From Flagellimonas marinaquae (GTDB lineage: Bacteria; Bacteroidota; Bacteroidia; Flavobacteriales; Flavobacteriaceae), in assembly GCF_003992675.1 (NCBI RefSeq), contig NZ_RZMZ01000014.1:265760-329759 (forward strand): 64,000 nt of DNA. Reading direction: 5' to 3'. The position numbers and the translations under genes were made by a program. Shown here one piece after another: positions 1 to 9,038 of the stretch. The notes below the pieces were generated by a model. The model worked only from the letters and a program-made list of their open reading frames with translations. It was not told where the DNA came from and ran no database searches. Every line of letters starts with the position of its first letter. The stretch's first letter is position 1.

Positions 1-11
1 AAACGACCCAT
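1..11 (-). CDS. First codons of the next mur gene, probably murD (partial)
   Basis: An ATG on the minus strand at 11-9 lies two bases after the mraY stop and opens a frame beginning M-G-R before the window ends. In flavobacterial division clusters the gene after mraY is murD (UDP-N-acetylmuramoylalanine-D-glutamate ligase), whose protein often begins M-x-R-L-V. Only order and spacing support this; almost no coding sequence is visible. Confidence 0.35.
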
Positions 12-13
12 GC

Positions 14-1234
14 CTATCGAATTTTAAGGGTAACGATACTGATGATGGCCAGCATAATTCCGATAATCCAAAAACGGGTCACTATTTTGCTTTCGTGATA
101 AGATTTCTTCTGATAATGATGATGCAACGGCGCCATCAAGAATATGCGCTTGCCCTCTCCATATTTCTTCTTGGTATGCTTAAAGTAGCCCACCTGCAAC
201 ATCACGGATAAGGACTCAGCAAAGAAGATTCCGCATAAAATGGGAATCAATAGTTCTTTTCTGACTATGATGGCGATTACGGCAATGACGCCCCCGATGG
301 TCAAACTGCCCGTATCTCCCATAAATACTTGAGCCGGAAAGGTGTTGTACCATAAAAAGCCCACCAAAGCTCCAGCGAAAGCGGCAATGAACACCACTAA
401 TTCCCCTACCCGAGGTATATAGAAAATATCGAGATAGCCTGAGAACAGTATGTTTCCAGATATCCAGGCAAAAATCCCAAGGGTCAATACTATAATTGCC
501 GATGAACCTGCTGCCAGTCCGTCGATGCCATCGGTCAAATTTGCACCGTTGGATACGGCTGTCACGATCAAAATCACCACAGGAATAAAGATGAGCCACG
601 CATAGTCTTCCGCTCCTTCACCCATCCATGAAATGAAATCGGCATAATCTAGTTCGTTGTTCTTGAAAAACGGGACGTTGGTCCTAAGTGTTTTGGTCTC
701 TTTGCCGTAGACCTGCTCCACTTGAAAGTTTTTGGTTATGGTGGTGGTGTCCTTCTCTTTGATGGTTACTGCAGGATGGAAATAGAGGGTGAGCCCAACA
801 ATCAGTCCCAAGCCCACTTGGCCCATCACTTTAAACCTTCCTTTAAGACCTTGTTTGTCCTTTTTAAAGATTTTAATATAGTCATCAACAAAACCGATAA
901 TGCCCATCCAAATAGTGGTCACGATCAACAGGATGACGTAAATATTTTTAATGTCAGCAAAAAGAATCACGGGCAAAAGGGTCGAGATGATGATGATCAA
1001 TCCGCCCATGGTAGGCGTTCCTGCTTTTTGTTTCTGCCCTTCCAAGCCAAGGTCACGTATACTTTCGCCTATTTGTTTTTTCTGAAGGAAAATAATGATA
1101 CGCTTTCCGTAGACCATCGCTATCAACAGGGACAACAATACGGACATGGCCGCCCTAAAGGTGAGGAACTGAAAAAGTCCCGCTCCGGGAAGCTGGTATT
1201 GTTTCTCTAGATATTCGAACAGATAGTATAGCAT
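14..1234 (-). CDS. mraY: Phospho-N-acetylmuramoyl-pentapeptide-transferase
   Basis: This integral membrane enzyme transfers phospho-MurNAc-pentapeptide to undecaprenyl phosphate and makes lipid I on the inner face of the cytoplasmic membrane. The 406-residue protein has about ten hydrophobic segments. Visible family motifs are VDDY at 116-119, [10 protein letters not shown] at 232-241, GDTGS at 306-310 and the histidine cluster HHHY at 371-374; the Asp residues in the first three are the Mg2+/catalytic positions of the family. It is longer than the usual 320-360 residues because of a polar insertion at about 155-210, which I recall as common in Bacteroidota MraY. It starts at ATG, 8 bases after the murE stop, and is clearly part of the mra operon. 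Confidence 0.97.
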   Translation of the reverse strand: MLYYLFEYLEKQYQLPGAGLFQFLTFRAAMSVLLSLLIAMVYGKRIIIFLQKKQIGESIRDLGLEGQKQKAGTPTMGGLIIIISTLLPVILFADIKNIYVILLIVTTIWMGIIGFVDDYIKIFKKDKQGLKGRFKVMGQVGLGLIVGLTLYFHPAVTIKEKDTTTITKNFQVEQVYGKETKTLRTNVPFFKNNELDYADFISWMGEGAEDYAWLIFIPVVILIVTAVSNGANLTDGIDGLAAGSSAIIVLTLGIFAWISGNILFSGYLDIFYIPRVGELVVFIAAFAGALVGFLWYNTFPAQVFMGDTGSLTIGGVIAVIAIIVRKELLIPILCGIFFAESLSVMLQVGYFKHTKKKYGEGKRIFLMAPLHHHYQKKSYHESKIVTRFWIIGIMLAIISIVTLKIR

Positions 1235-1242
1235 GGACTACA

Positions 1243-2706
1243 TTACTTTTTTAGGCTTTCCAGCGCTTCTTTTACTTCTTTAAAATCGTCAAACTCTACC
1301 CGGACCCCATTGGTTTCCTGATAGGTTTCGTGGCCCTTTCCCGCCACTAGGATAATATCGTTGGGCACCGCCAATTTGCAAGCGGCCTTAATGGCCTGTC
1401 TTCTATTTTCTATGGACAGCACCTTGCGAACGTTCTGCGCTTCCACTCCAGCCTCCATCTCTTCGATGATGGTTGTGGGCGATTCGGTTCTTGGGTTATC
1501 CGAAGTAAATATGGCCTGGTTGCTCATTTCGGATGCGATATGACCCATAACCGGACGCTTAGACTTGTCACGGTCACCACCACACCCCACTACGGTGATG
1601 ACGTTTTCATTTCCAGTCCTCAATGCATTGATGGTTATCAACACATTTTTTAGTGCATCCGGCGTATGGGCATAATCAACAATAGCCGTTATCTTATCTT
1701 TTGATATGTAATATTGAAACCTGCCATCCACATTTTCCAGCTCACTCATCAATCGTAGGATCTCCATTTTTTCGAGACCCAAAATATCGGCGGTGGCGTA
1801 AATGGCCAGTAAATTGTACGCATTGAAGTCCCCAATTAGCCTAGACCACAATTCATTGTCATCTACCTTTAACAACTGACCGTTGAATTGTTTTTCCAAA
1901 ATTTGGGCCCTGTAATCAGCAAAGGATTTTAAGGCGTAGGTATATTTTTTGGCCTTGGTGTTCTGCAGCATCACCAAACCATTTTTATCGTCGTTATTTA
2001 CCAAGGCAAATGCCTTTTTGGACAGTCCGTCGAACAACTTTTTCTTGGTGTCTCTGTATTCGGCAAAGGTTTTATGGTAATCCAAATGATCGTGGGACAA
2101 ATTGGTGAAAATGGCGCCTTCAAAATGCAATCCCTCAGCTCTTTTCTGATGGATTCCGTGTGAGCTTACTTCCATAAAGCAGAACTCTACCCCAACTTCG
2201 TTCATTTTGGACAGATAGTTGTTGGTGGTAAGCACATCGGGAGTCGTATGGGTTGCTTTGTATTCCTGATCATCCACCAGCACTTTGATGGTAGAAATCA
2301 ATCCCACCTTAAATCCAGCTTTTTTGAACAAATTGTACAAGAGTGTGGTTACCGTAGTCTTTCCGTTGGTACCCGTTACCCCGACCAGTTTCAGGTTCTT
2401 GGATGGGTTACCATAAAAATTGGAAGCGATTACGGCCAAGGCACTATTGCAATTAGCAACCTGCAAATAGGTAACGCCGTTCACCATGAGCTCGGGAAGT
2501 TCTTCGCAAACGATGGCCCTGGCCCCAAAGTCTACGGCTTTTTGGATAAAGTTATGACCATCGGCTACCGTACCACGAATGGCCACGAACACATCATCCA
2601 TCTCCACTCTTCTGGAATCGAAATGCACATCGTTCACCATAACGTTGGTATCCCCGCTCACTGCGGAGAGACTTACTCCATATAATATGTCCTTCAATAA
2701 CTTCAT
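1243..2706 (-). CDS. murE: UDP-N-acetylmuramoyl-tripeptide synthetase (meso-DAP adding)
   Basis: This cytoplasmic ATP-dependent ligase adds the third stem-peptide residue to UDP-MurNAc-L-Ala-D-Glu. The 487-residue length is normal for the family. The P-loop GTNGKTT is at 112-118, the central Mur ligase domain follows, and the C-terminal domain carries DNPR (in TSDNPRTESP), the motif that marks recognition of meso-diaminopimelate rather than lysine. The wall is therefore predicted to be the DAP type, as expected for Bacteroidota. Its ATG overlaps the ftsI stop by four bases, so translation is probably coupled. Confidence 0.97.
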   Translation of the reverse strand: MKLLKDILYGVSLSAVSGDTNVMVNDVHFDSRRVEMDDVFVAIRGTVADGHNFIQKAVDFGARAIVCEELPELMVNGVTYLQVANCNSALAVIASNFYGNPSKNLKLVGVTGTNGKTTVTTLLYNLFKKAGFKVGLISTIKVLVDDQEYKATHTTPDVLTTNNYLSKMNEVGVEFCFMEVSSHGIHQKRAEGLHFEGAIFTNLSHDHLDYHKTFAEYRDTKKKLFDGLSKKAFALVNNDDKNGLVMLQNTKAKKYTYALKSFADYRAQILEKQFNGQLLKVDDNELWSRLIGDFNAYNLLAIYATADILGLEKMEILRLMSELENVDGRFQYYISKDKITAIVDYAHTPDALKNVLITINALRTGNENVITVVGCGGDRDKSKRPVMGHIASEMSNQAIFTSDNPRTESPTTIIEEMEAGVEAQNVRKVLSIENRRQAIKAACKLAVPNDIILVAGKGHETYQETNGVRVEFDDFKEVKEALESLKK

Positions 2707-4712
2707 GAAAGCTCCAATACTATTTTTTTGACTTGCTTGATGCTAGTTCCTTGGTTCACTGATTGATTTTTAACCTTTCCATTACCATGCACCTCCACTT
2801 CTATTCCTAAATTCTCCAATAAGGAAACTGCATCCATTCCACTCATTCCTCTGAGATTGGGAACAGTACTGTGTTTCTTTTGGACTTGGGCAAAGTATTG
2901 TTTGTATGCTTCGTCCAGCTTTTTGTCCTCTATCAGTTTGCCATCTACCTCATCGACCATGGGTGAAATGGCATGAATCTTTTGTGCCATGGACTTGAAT
3001 ACAGGACCCGATACATCAGCACCGTAGTAGCCCTCTTCTTTATCCGGCTCATGGATAACAACAATGCACGAGTATTTTGGATCATCTGCCGGAAAATATC
3101 CCGCGAAAGATGATATGTACGCCAATTTATCTGGGTTCTTCTCCACATAATTCTTTTGCGTGGTGCCGGTTTTGCCTGCCATGGAAAAGTTTTTGGAATA
3201 CATTCGATGGCCGGTTCCATAATCCTTCTCCACAACATCCTTTAAAAGTTGTTGTGCTTTTTTTACGGTTTCCTTGGAACAGATGGAAGGATTGAGCACC
3301 TCTCTATCAAATCGCTTGACCACCTTGTTTCCCTCCCGGACCTCTTGTATCAAACGGGGCTTTACATATTCGCCATCGTTGGCAATGGCATTATAAAAGG
3401 CCAAAGTTTGAATCGGGGTGAGCGAAACCTCATACCCATGCGACATCCAACCAAGGGAAATACCGGACCATCCTTTATCGCCAGGGTACCGAATGACCGG
3501 GTCGCCCTCCCCTATAATGGGAAGGTCCAATTTTTTATGAAGCCCCATGTTCATCAGGCGATTGACGAACTTTTCGGGTTGCTCTTTGTAATTTTCATGT
3601 ATGATTTTGGCGAAAGCGGTATTGGAGGAAACAGCAAAGGCCTCGGCAGCCGAAATCTTACCATATCCGCCCCACTTGGAATCTTTCACCACCCCATCAT
3701 AGATACGATAGCGGCCTTTTTCGGTATCAATCACGGTACTCGTATCGATGACCTTGTCTTCCAAAGCAGCTACCATGGACATTAATTTAAAGGTAGAACC
3801 TGGCTCATGGGACTCCCCGACCGCATAGTTCAATTTTTCGTAATATTTTCCTTCTGAGGTCCTTCCCAAATTGGAAATCGCCTTGATTTCGCCCGTCTCT
3901 GTTTCCATGACCACCACACAACCGTGGTCTGCCTTATATTTTTCGAGTTGCTTTAGCAATTCGTGATGGGCAATATCCTGTATGTTGATGTCGATGGTGG
4001 ACACCACATCCAAACCATCTTTGGGCTCCACAATATTGTCCAGCCCAACAGGCTTCCATTGTCCCTTGGCTATTTTCTGCTTTAATCGCTTGCCTTCTTT
4101 GCCCCTCAAATAGGTTTCTCCAAAGGCACCGTCCAGCCCCACACGTGTGTAGTATCCATTTTCATCCACACGCTCATAACCAATACTTCTGGCCGCCATT
4201 TTTCCCAAAGGATATTCCCGAACCACTCGATGCGTTTCTATGAATCCACCTTTATAGGGTCCTAGATTGAACAATGGAAATTGTTTGATGCGGACATAAT
4301 CCAGATAGCCCACATTACGGGCCACCAATTGATATCGATTACCATTGGCACGCGCTTTTCTAAACAATTGCCTGTAATACGAAGAAGGTCTGTCGAACAT
4401 ATTGCCCAAGGAATCGGAAAGGGCTCCCACGTAGTTTTCAAAATTTTCTTGGGAGACGGTCTGCGCATCGAACCTGATTTCATATTTGGGAACGGATGCG
4501 GCCAACAAGCTACCATCCTCCGAGTATAGGTTACCCCGATTGGGCTCAATGGTAAACATCTTCTCGGTCTTGCTCAAGGCGAGCTCCTTATATTTTTCGC
4601 CCTGCACCATTTGGATATCCACCAACTTTACCACTACGGCAATGGCCAAAACAAGAAGTCCCCCAGCTACGAGGTACAGTCTGTTCATGATATTTTTTTC
4701 CGTAATGGCCAC
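2703..4712 (-). CDS. ftsI: Division transpeptidase (class B penicillin-binding protein with PASTA domain)
   Basis: This D,D-transpeptidase cross-links septal peptidoglycan. The 669-residue protein has one N-terminal membrane anchor (about 11-32), a dimerisation domain, then the transpeptidase domain with catalytic STFK (306-309), SSN (362-364) and KTGT (514-517). A single C-terminal PASTA domain (about 610-669, beginning TVPNLRGM) is present. The GTG start is chosen because it shares a base with the ftsL stop and because family proteins begin M-A-x-T-E-K-N; the next ATG is eight codons later. It sits between ftsL and murE, the standard position for the division PBP. Confidence 0.95.
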   Translation of the reverse strand: MAITEKNIMNRLYLVAGGLLVLAIAVVVKLVDIQMVQGEKYKELALSKTEKMFTIEPNRGNLYSEDGSLLAASVPKYEIRFDAQTVSQENFENYVGALSDSLGNMFDRPSSYYRQLFRKARANGNRYQLVARNVGYLDYVRIKQFPLFNLGPYKGGFIETHRVVREYPLGKMAARSIGYERVDENGYYTRVGLDGAFGETYLRGKEGKRLKQKIAKGQWKPVGLDNIVEPKDGLDVVSTIDINIQDIAHHELLKQLEKYKADHGCVVVMETETGEIKAISNLGRTSEGKYYEKLNYAVGESHEPGSTFKLMSMVAALEDKVIDTSTVIDTEKGRYRIYDGVVKDSKWGGYGKISAAEAFAVSSNTAFAKIIHENYKEQPEKFVNRLMNMGLHKKLDLPIIGEGDPVIRYPGDKGWSGISLGWMSHGYEVSLTPIQTLAFYNAIANDGEYVKPRLIQEVREGNKVVKRFDREVLNPSICSKETVKKAQQLLKDVVEKDYGTGHRMYSKNFSMAGKTGTTQKNYVEKNPDKLAYISSFAGYFPADDPKYSCIVVIHEPDKEEGYYGADVSGPVFKSMAQKIHAISPMVDEVDGKLIEDKKLDEAYKQYFAQVQKKHSTVPNLRGMSGMDAVSLLENLGIEVEVHGNGKVKNQSVNQGTSIKQVKKIVLELS

Positions 4713-5029
4713 TATTCCGCTGATTTAACTTTGATTTTTTTTGGTGGGTTTTGTGATGGCACCAATCCTTTTTCGGCCACCACCTCCCGCAAGGTCGATT
4801 CGAGTTTCAATTGCTGTACACTGGAACGGGCTTCGAAAAACTCACTTTTAAGTTTTCTAACCTCCTCATTGAGTTCGGCAATCTCCAATACTTTTTTATC
4901 GGCATTATGACTGCTGGAAATCATCAAAGCCGCCAAGAAAGAGGCAAACAACAAAAACATCCAGTTCTTGGGAGCATCCCCGCTCACCAAAAACTTTCCT
5001 TTTAGTATGTCCAGTAATCCTTTTCTCAT
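4712..5029 (-). CDS. ftsL: FtsL-like cell division protein
   Basis: A 105-residue bitopic membrane protein with a short cytoplasmic N terminus, one membrane segment (residues about 24-41, NWMFLLFASFLAALMI) and a coiled-coil-like region rich in Glu/Leu. This is the layout of FtsL, the scaffold for FtsB and the division PBP. FtsL sequences hardly conserve, so the call rests on size, topology and position between rsmH and ftsI. The frame stays open 17 codons upstream, but that stretch is a dispersed repeat translated as G-W-I-P-A-C-A-G, so ATG 5029 is the start. Confidence 0.85.
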   Translation of the reverse strand: MRKGLLDILKGKFLVSGDAPKNWMFLLFASFLAALMISSSHNADKKVLEIAELNEEVRKLKSEFFEARSSVQQLKLESTLREVVAEKGLVPSQNPPKKIKVKSAE

Positions 5030-5045
5030 ATTGTGTTCTTTTTGT

Positions 5046-5065
5046 ATTCCCGCGCAGGCGGGAAT
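5046..5065. repeat. Short perfect palindrome (WIPACAG-type repeat)
   Basis: ATTCCCGC and GCGGGAAT form a perfect 8-bp stem around a GCAG loop, just upstream of ftsL. When read in frame this element gives W-I-P-A-C-A-G, a string known from spurious ORFs in many bacterial genomes. It is a dispersed non-coding hairpin, not part of ftsL. Confidence 0.8.
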
Positions 5066-5114
5066 CCATCCACATCCCATCTTTCGACTTCTAGTTCTCT
5101 TACGCTTCGACTAC

Positions 5115-5134
5115 CCCTTCGACTGCGCTCAGGG
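5115..5134. repeat. Dispersed hairpin repeat, copy A
   Basis: Stem CCCT/AGGG encloses the loop TCGACTGCGCTC. The loop recurs in other intergenic regions of this window (27581, 52657, 53005) while the stem bases change in a compensating way. It lies in the 129-bp gap between rsmH and ftsL, followed by GTGACA, a tail also seen in the copies near 40068, 44601 and 49868. Confidence 0.8.
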
Positions 5135-5158
5135 TGACAGCTCAGCGTCCGAGAATTT

Positions 5159-6061
5159 TTATGTTTTTTCCGCAATGCGGAGCTTTGCACTTCTTGCTCT
5201 ATTATTATTGGCTATTTCTTCTGCTGATGGAGTGATCAACCCCCCTATTTTTTTCAAGGGAACATTGATATTCCCATAAAAATCCTTTTCCGGCTCTCCC
5301 TCAAACTTTCCTGATCGGATGAATCGTTTGGCCAATCTATCTTCCAAGGAATGATAGCTGATAACACTCAATCGTCCACCTTCCTTCAGCACCTCTGGCA
5401 CCTGCTCAAAAAATTCCTTTAGCACCTCGATTTCTTGGTTGACCTCAATTCGAATGGCCTGATAGATCTGTGCCAAAATTTTATTCTCTTTCATTTTGGG
5501 CAAAAACCTACTCAACACCTTTTTAAGGTCATCGGTAGTTTTGATGGGCTCCTCCACCCTGGCCTCAACTATGGTTTTGGCCATGGCATTGGCATTGCGC
5601 AACTCGCCATATTGAAAAAGAACCGATGCTAATTCTTCTTGGGAATAGGTGTTTACGACCTGATAGGCCGATAATTCGCCGCTTTTGTCCATCCGCATAT
5701 CCAAATCCGCATTGAAACGGATGGAAAAACCTCGTTCAGCCTCATCGAACTGATGGGAGGAAACCCCAAAATCCGCCAAGATTCCATCAACTTTCCGAAT
5801 GCCATAGAACTTCAAAAACTGTTTGAGATAGCGAAAGTTCTGATTGATCAATTGAAACCTCTCATCTTCCAATGCATTCTGCAAGGCATCTTCATCTTGA
5901 TCAAAGGCGAACAATTTTCCGCCCTCACCCAATCTTTTCAAAATTTCTTTGGAGTGCCCACCGCCACCAAAAGTGACATCCACATACACTCCATCTTGCT
6001 TTATGTTCAATCCGTCCACCGACTCTTTCAAGAGTACGGGGTTGTGGTATGCACTACTCAT
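5159..6061 (-). CDS. rsmH: 16S rRNA (cytosine(1402)-N(4))-methyltransferase
   Basis: This SAM-dependent enzyme (formerly MraW) N4-methylates C1402 of 16S rRNA in the decoding centre. The 300-residue protein begins S-S-A-Y-H-N-P-V-L-L-K, and the SAM-binding motif is at VDVTFGGGGHS. The frame is open 33 codons further upstream, but that part lies inside mraZ in another frame and has no family similarity; ATG 6061 overlaps the mraZ stop by eight bases, the usual arrangement. Second gene of the mra cluster. Confidence 0.96.
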   Translation of the reverse strand: MSSAYHNPVLLKESVDGLNIKQDGVYVDVTFGGGGHSKEILKRLGEGGKLFAFDQDEDALQNALEDERFQLINQNFRYLKQFLKFYGIRKVDGILADFGVSSHQFDEAERGFSIRFNADLDMRMDKSGELSAYQVVNTYSQEELASVLFQYGELRNANAMAKTIVEARVEEPIKTTDDLKKVLSRFLPKMKENKILAQIYQAIRIEVNQEIEVLKEFFEQVPEVLKEGGRLSVISYHSLEDRLAKRFIRSGKFEGEPEKDFYGNINVPLKKIGGLITPSAEEIANNNRARSAKLRIAEKT

Positions 6062-6509
6062 CGTCGTCAAAAATCTCCTCGGCCAAATCGGCATAGTCCT
6101 TCTCACCTTCTGCCAAGACTTTCTCGTACATATCTTTGTTCCAAATCTCGATTTTATCAAAAACCGCGTTCAGGACCACTTCCTTTTCTATAGCCGCAAA
6201 ATCAACCAGGTTCTTGGGAATTTGAAGTCGTCCGGAATCGGCATCAATGCTCACTTCCTTCATACCTGCCACAAAATTTCTCACAAAAGCATCATACTTT
6301 CGGTTGATTTTGCTTTTCTTCATCACCTTCTGCATCAAGACATCGAACTGTGCTTTGGGATATAGTTCCAAACACTGCTGAAAGACCGACCGTTTGATGA
6401 CAAACCCATCCTTGATTACGGGCACCAATTGGTTCTTCAAAGAAATGGGCAACAATACCCTTCCTTTGGAGTCCGCTTTGCAATCATGTTGTCCGATGAT
6501 ATGGGTCAC
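6054..6509 (-). CDS. mraZ: Transcriptional regulator MraZ
   Basis: This DNA-binding protein of the AbrB-like double SpoVT fold forms rings and regulates its own division and wall operon. The 151-residue protein starts T-H-I-I-G-Q-H-D-C-K-A-D-S-K-G-R, the first of two MraZ repeats; the second is near SIDADSGRLQIPKNL (about 93-107). An in-frame TGA nine bases upstream leaves GTG 6509 as the first possible start. The acidic tail ends DDDE. It is the first gene of the cluster and has a likely operator directly upstream. Confidence 0.95.
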   Translation of the reverse strand: MTHIIGQHDCKADSKGRVLLPISLKNQLVPVIKDGFVIKRSVFQQCLELYPKAQFDVLMQKVMKKSKINRKYDAFVRNFVAGMKEVSIDADSGRLQIPKNLVDFAAIEKEVVLNAVFDKIEIWNKDMYEKVLAEGEKDYADLAEEIFDDDE

Positions 6510-6538
6510 TAGAAATCAATTGGTTAGTTAATACAACT

Positions 6539-6546
6539 CAAATATA
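6539..6546 (-). promoter_or_regulatory. Predicted -7 element for the mraZ operon
   Basis: TATATTTG on the minus strand matches the Bacteroidota -7 consensus TAnnTTTG. Transcription would begin near 6532, giving a leader of about 23 bases before the GTG. No good -33 TTTG is visible; the GTGG repeats cover that position. Confidence 0.6.
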
Positions 6547-6558
6547 TAGATTTTATTT

Positions 6559-6603
6559 CCACATTTCTCCACTTACCACCACTTTTGTTAATAAATTCTC
6601 CAC
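6559..6603 (-). promoter_or_regulatory. Predicted MraZ operator: four GTGG direct repeats
   Basis: On the minus strand the element GTGG occurs at 6562-6559, 6572-6569 and 6582-6579, exactly 10 bp apart, and again at 6603-6600, 21 bp further. The flanks agree on roughly AAGTGGWG. E. coli MraZ is known to bind TGGGN repeats with 5-nt spacers, which is also a 10-bp period. The repeats lie just upstream of the mraZ -7 element. Confidence 0.6.
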
Positions 6604-6740
6604 TTTTAGACGAAAAGCACATCTCCTTACCCTCAAATGGAAGCTGAGTTTTCTTGTTGATAGGAAATGTGTTTTGTCCGGAATTGAAAAACTTCTGTCG
6701 GATATGTTAAAAACCTAAAATCTTTGTGATATGAAATTCC

Positions 6741-6748
6741 TATATTTG
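6741..6748 (+). promoter_or_regulatory. Predicted -7 element for the alpha/beta hydrolase gene
   Basis: TATATTTG fits TAnnTTTG 26 bases upstream of the ATG at 6775. The rest of the 265-bp divergent region (6510-6774) shows only the mraZ promoter and MraZ boxes. Confidence 0.55.
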
Positions 6749-6774
6749 CGCCTCTTACTACCAACTGACTATAG

Positions 6775-7539
6775 ATGGAAGAGCACTTAATTGAGGATGG
6801 CAAATACCGGTATATAGAAAAGGGAGAAGGTACTCCCATGATCATACTACACGGTTTGATGGGAGGGTTGAGCAACTTCCAAGGCGTATCGGAATATTTT
6901 CCATCGAAAGGCTACAAGGTGCTGATTCCCGAACTGCCCATTTACGACATGCCCCTCTTGAAGACCACGGTAAAGAACTTTGCCAATTTTTTGGAGGGCT
7001 TCATTGAGCACAAAGGACTTAAAGATGTGATTTTGTTGGGAAATTCACTTGGCGGACACATTGGCCTCTTGCACACCAAAATGTTTCCTAAAATGGTCAA
7101 GGCATTGGTGATTACCGGCAGCTCTGGACTCTATGAGAGTGCCATGGGCGATGGTTACCCAAAGCGCGGCGACTACGAGTTCATCAAAAAGAAGGCAGAA
7201 GACGTATTCTACGACCCAAAAGTAGCCACCAAAGAAATCGTTGATGAAGTATTCGCTACGGTAAACGACCGAATGAAATTGGTAAAAACGTTGGCCATTG
7301 CCAAAAGTGCAATTCGCCACAACATGGCCAAGGATTTACCACATATGCACACGCCAACCTGCATTATTTGGGGAGAAAATGATACGGTGACCCCTCCAAA
7401 TGTAGCCAAGGAATTCCATGAGCTCTTGCCAGATTCCGATTTGTATTGGATAGAAAAATGCGGCCACGCCCCTATGATGGAGCACCCCAACGACTTTAAC
7501 CGAATTCTGGAAGCTTGGCTGAAAAAGCGTAACTTCTAG
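6775..7539 (+). CDS. Alpha/beta hydrolase
   Basis: A 254-residue cytosolic alpha/beta-fold hydrolase without a signal peptide. The oxyanion-side motif HGLMGG is at 26-31, the nucleophile elbow GNSLGG gives Ser91, the acid is probably Asp203 (GENDTVTP) and the base His231 (CGHAPMMEHP). The fold and triad are clear; the substrate is not. It is two bases upstream of engB and thus likely cotranscribed, an arrangement I recall in related flavobacteria. It could be an esterase or a C-C bond hydrolase of the MhpC type. Confidence 0.88.
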   Translation: MEEHLIEDGKYRYIEKGEGTPMIILHGLMGGLSNFQGVSEYFPSKGYKVLIPELPIYDMPLLKTTVKNFANFLEGFIEHKGLKDVILLGNSLGGHIGLLHTKMFPKMVKALVITGSSGLYESAMGDGYPKRGDYEFIKKKAEDVFYDPKVATKEIVDEVFATVNDRMKLVKTLAIAKSAIRHNMAKDLPHMHTPTCIIWGENDTVTPPNVAKEFHELLPDSDLYWIEKCGHAPMMEHPNDFNRILEAWLKKRNF

Positions 7540-7541
7540 GC

Positions 7542-8156
7542 ATGAAAATCACCTCGGCAGAATTTGTGATGAGCAACTCGAATGTTGCCAAATGCCCCAA
7601 TGAACCGTTGCCCGAATATGCGTTTATCGGGAGGTCCAACGTGGGAAAATCTTCCTTGATCAATATGCTGGTAGAGCGCAAAGCATTGGCCAAGACCTCG
7701 GGAAGACCTGGAAAAACGCAGCTCATCAACCATTTTAAAATCAACAGCAATTGGTTTTTGGTGGACTTGCCGGGATATGGCTATGCCCGCGTCTCCAAAA
7801 AAGACAAAAAGACCTTTCAAAAATATATCACCGACTACTTCCAACAGCGCAAACAACTGGTCTGCGGTTTTGTTTTGGTGGATATACGCCATGACCCGCA
7901 ACCTGTGGATTTGGAATTTATGGAATGGCTGGGCACCAACCAGATTCCCTTTGCTATTATTTTTACCAAAGCGGATAAACTGAAACCCAATGCCATCGAA
8001 CGCCAAGTAAACTATTATTTACAAAAATTATTGGAAGGGGCCTGGGAAGAAGCACCTCCACATTTCACCACTTCCTCCAGTAATCGAATGGGACGGGAAG
8101 AGCTTTTGGAATTTATTGATGGCATTAACCAAGAGTTTTTTCAAAGCAACAAATAA
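7542..8156 (+). CDS. engB: Ribosome biogenesis GTPase EngB (YsxC/YihA)
   Basis: This essential TRAFAC GTPase works in assembly of the large ribosomal subunit. The 204-residue protein carries G1 GRSNVGKSS (30-38), G3 DLPGYG (75-80) and G4 TKAD (142-145). It begins two bases after the hydrolase stop. Together with nearby nadE, gldB and gldC it forms a neighbourhood typical of gliding flavobacteria. Confidence 0.96.
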   Translation: MKITSAEFVMSNSNVAKCPNEPLPEYAFIGRSNVGKSSLINMLVERKALAKTSGRPGKTQLINHFKINSNWFLVDLPGYGYARVSKKDKKTFQKYITDYFQQRKQLVCGFVLVDIRHDPQPVDLEFMEWLGTNQIPFAIIFTKADKLKPNAIERQVNYYLQKLLEGAWEEAPPHFTTSSSNRMGREELLEFIDGINQEFFQSNK

Positions 8157-8266
8157 TAGCAAAGCTCCCAATTTTACCGATGAGCCAAAACGGTAAGATT
8201 CTGTTGATAGGTACGACTAATCCCATACCCAAAAATTATTTTTTTAACTATTAAAAGATTGATAAA

Positions 8267-8995
8267 ATGAAATCTGTATTGCACAAAGCAGCGACCCGCG
8301 GACACGCAGACCATGGCTGGTTAAATTCATACCACACCTTTAGTTTTGCAGGATACCATGATCCAGAGCGCATGCACTTTGGGGTGTTGCGCGTACTGAA
8401 TGACGACCAAGTTGCTCCTGGAAGAGGTTTTGGCACCCACCCACACGACAATATGGAAATCATTTCCATTCCTTTGGAAGGGGATTTGGAACACAAGGAC
8501 AGCATGGGCAATACCACGACCATTAGGGAAGGTGATGTTCAAGTAATGAGTGCAGGAACCGGGATTCAACATAGCGAATACAACAAAAACAGTGACCAAG
8601 AGGTTAAGTTCTTGCAGATTTGGGTTTTCCCCAACAAACGTAATGTGGAACCCCGATACGACCAGATTTCCATTCGGGATATCGAGAAGGAAAATGCATT
8701 TTACCAAGTACTTTCGCCCAATCCTGATGACGAAGGAGTTTGGGTACACCAAGACGCTTGGTTCCATTTAGGGAAATTTGAGGCAGGTGCCACCGATTCC
8801 TATCACATCAAAAAAGAAGGGAATGGGGTGTATGCCTTTATTCTGGAAGGAGCAGTGGAAATAGATGGTCAAAAATTGGACAAACGGGACGGTTTTGGTA
8901 TTTGGGATACCGATTCGTTTAACATTACATCACTTACCAACAGCAGGGTGTTGCTTATGGAGGTCCCCATGAGCTTAGACCAAATTGGACGATAA
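8267..8995 (+). CDS. Pirin family protein
   Basis: A bicupin of 242 residues. The N-terminal cupin keeps the metal set His58, His60, His102 and Glu104 (GTHPHDNME and GIQHSEYN). Bacterial pirins of this YhaK/YhhW type bind Fe(II); some act as quercetin dioxygenases, others as redox-sensitive regulators, so the role is open. The 110-bp gap before it has no clear -7 motif. A strong hairpin terminator follows. Confidence 0.9.
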   Translation: MKSVLHKAATRGHADHGWLNSYHTFSFAGYHDPERMHFGVLRVLNDDQVAPGRGFGTHPHDNMEIISIPLEGDLEHKDSMGNTTTIREGDVQVMSAGTGIQHSEYNKNSDQEVKFLQIWVFPNKRNVEPRYDQISIRDIEKENAFYQVLSPNPDDEGVWVHQDAWFHLGKFEAGATDSYHIKKEGNGVYAFILEGAVEIDGQKLDKRDGFGIWDTDSFNITSLTNSRVLLMEVPMSLDQIGR

Positions 8996-9005
8996 GTTGT
9001 CCATC

Positions 9006-9034
9006 AAAAAAAGCCCCGAAACGGGGCTTTTTTG
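9006..9034. terminator. Bidirectional rho-independent terminator between pirin and gldC
   Basis: AAGCCCC-GAAA-... pairs with GGGGCTT, flanked by an A run on the left and a T run on the right, so it can end transcripts from both convergent genes. Confidence 0.9.
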
Positions 9035-9038
9035 TTAC

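Noticed and set aside
5030-5080. Longer start for ftsL (17 more codons)
   Set aside because: The extension is a translated dispersed palindrome (W-I-P-A-C-A-G) and is not FtsL sequence.
5046-5134. CRISPR-like repeats
   Set aside because: Copies are scattered, palindromic and without regular spacers or cas genes.
6062-6160. Longer start for rsmH
   Set aside because: Lies wholly within mraZ in another frame and has no family similarity; the overlapping ATG at 6061 is usual.
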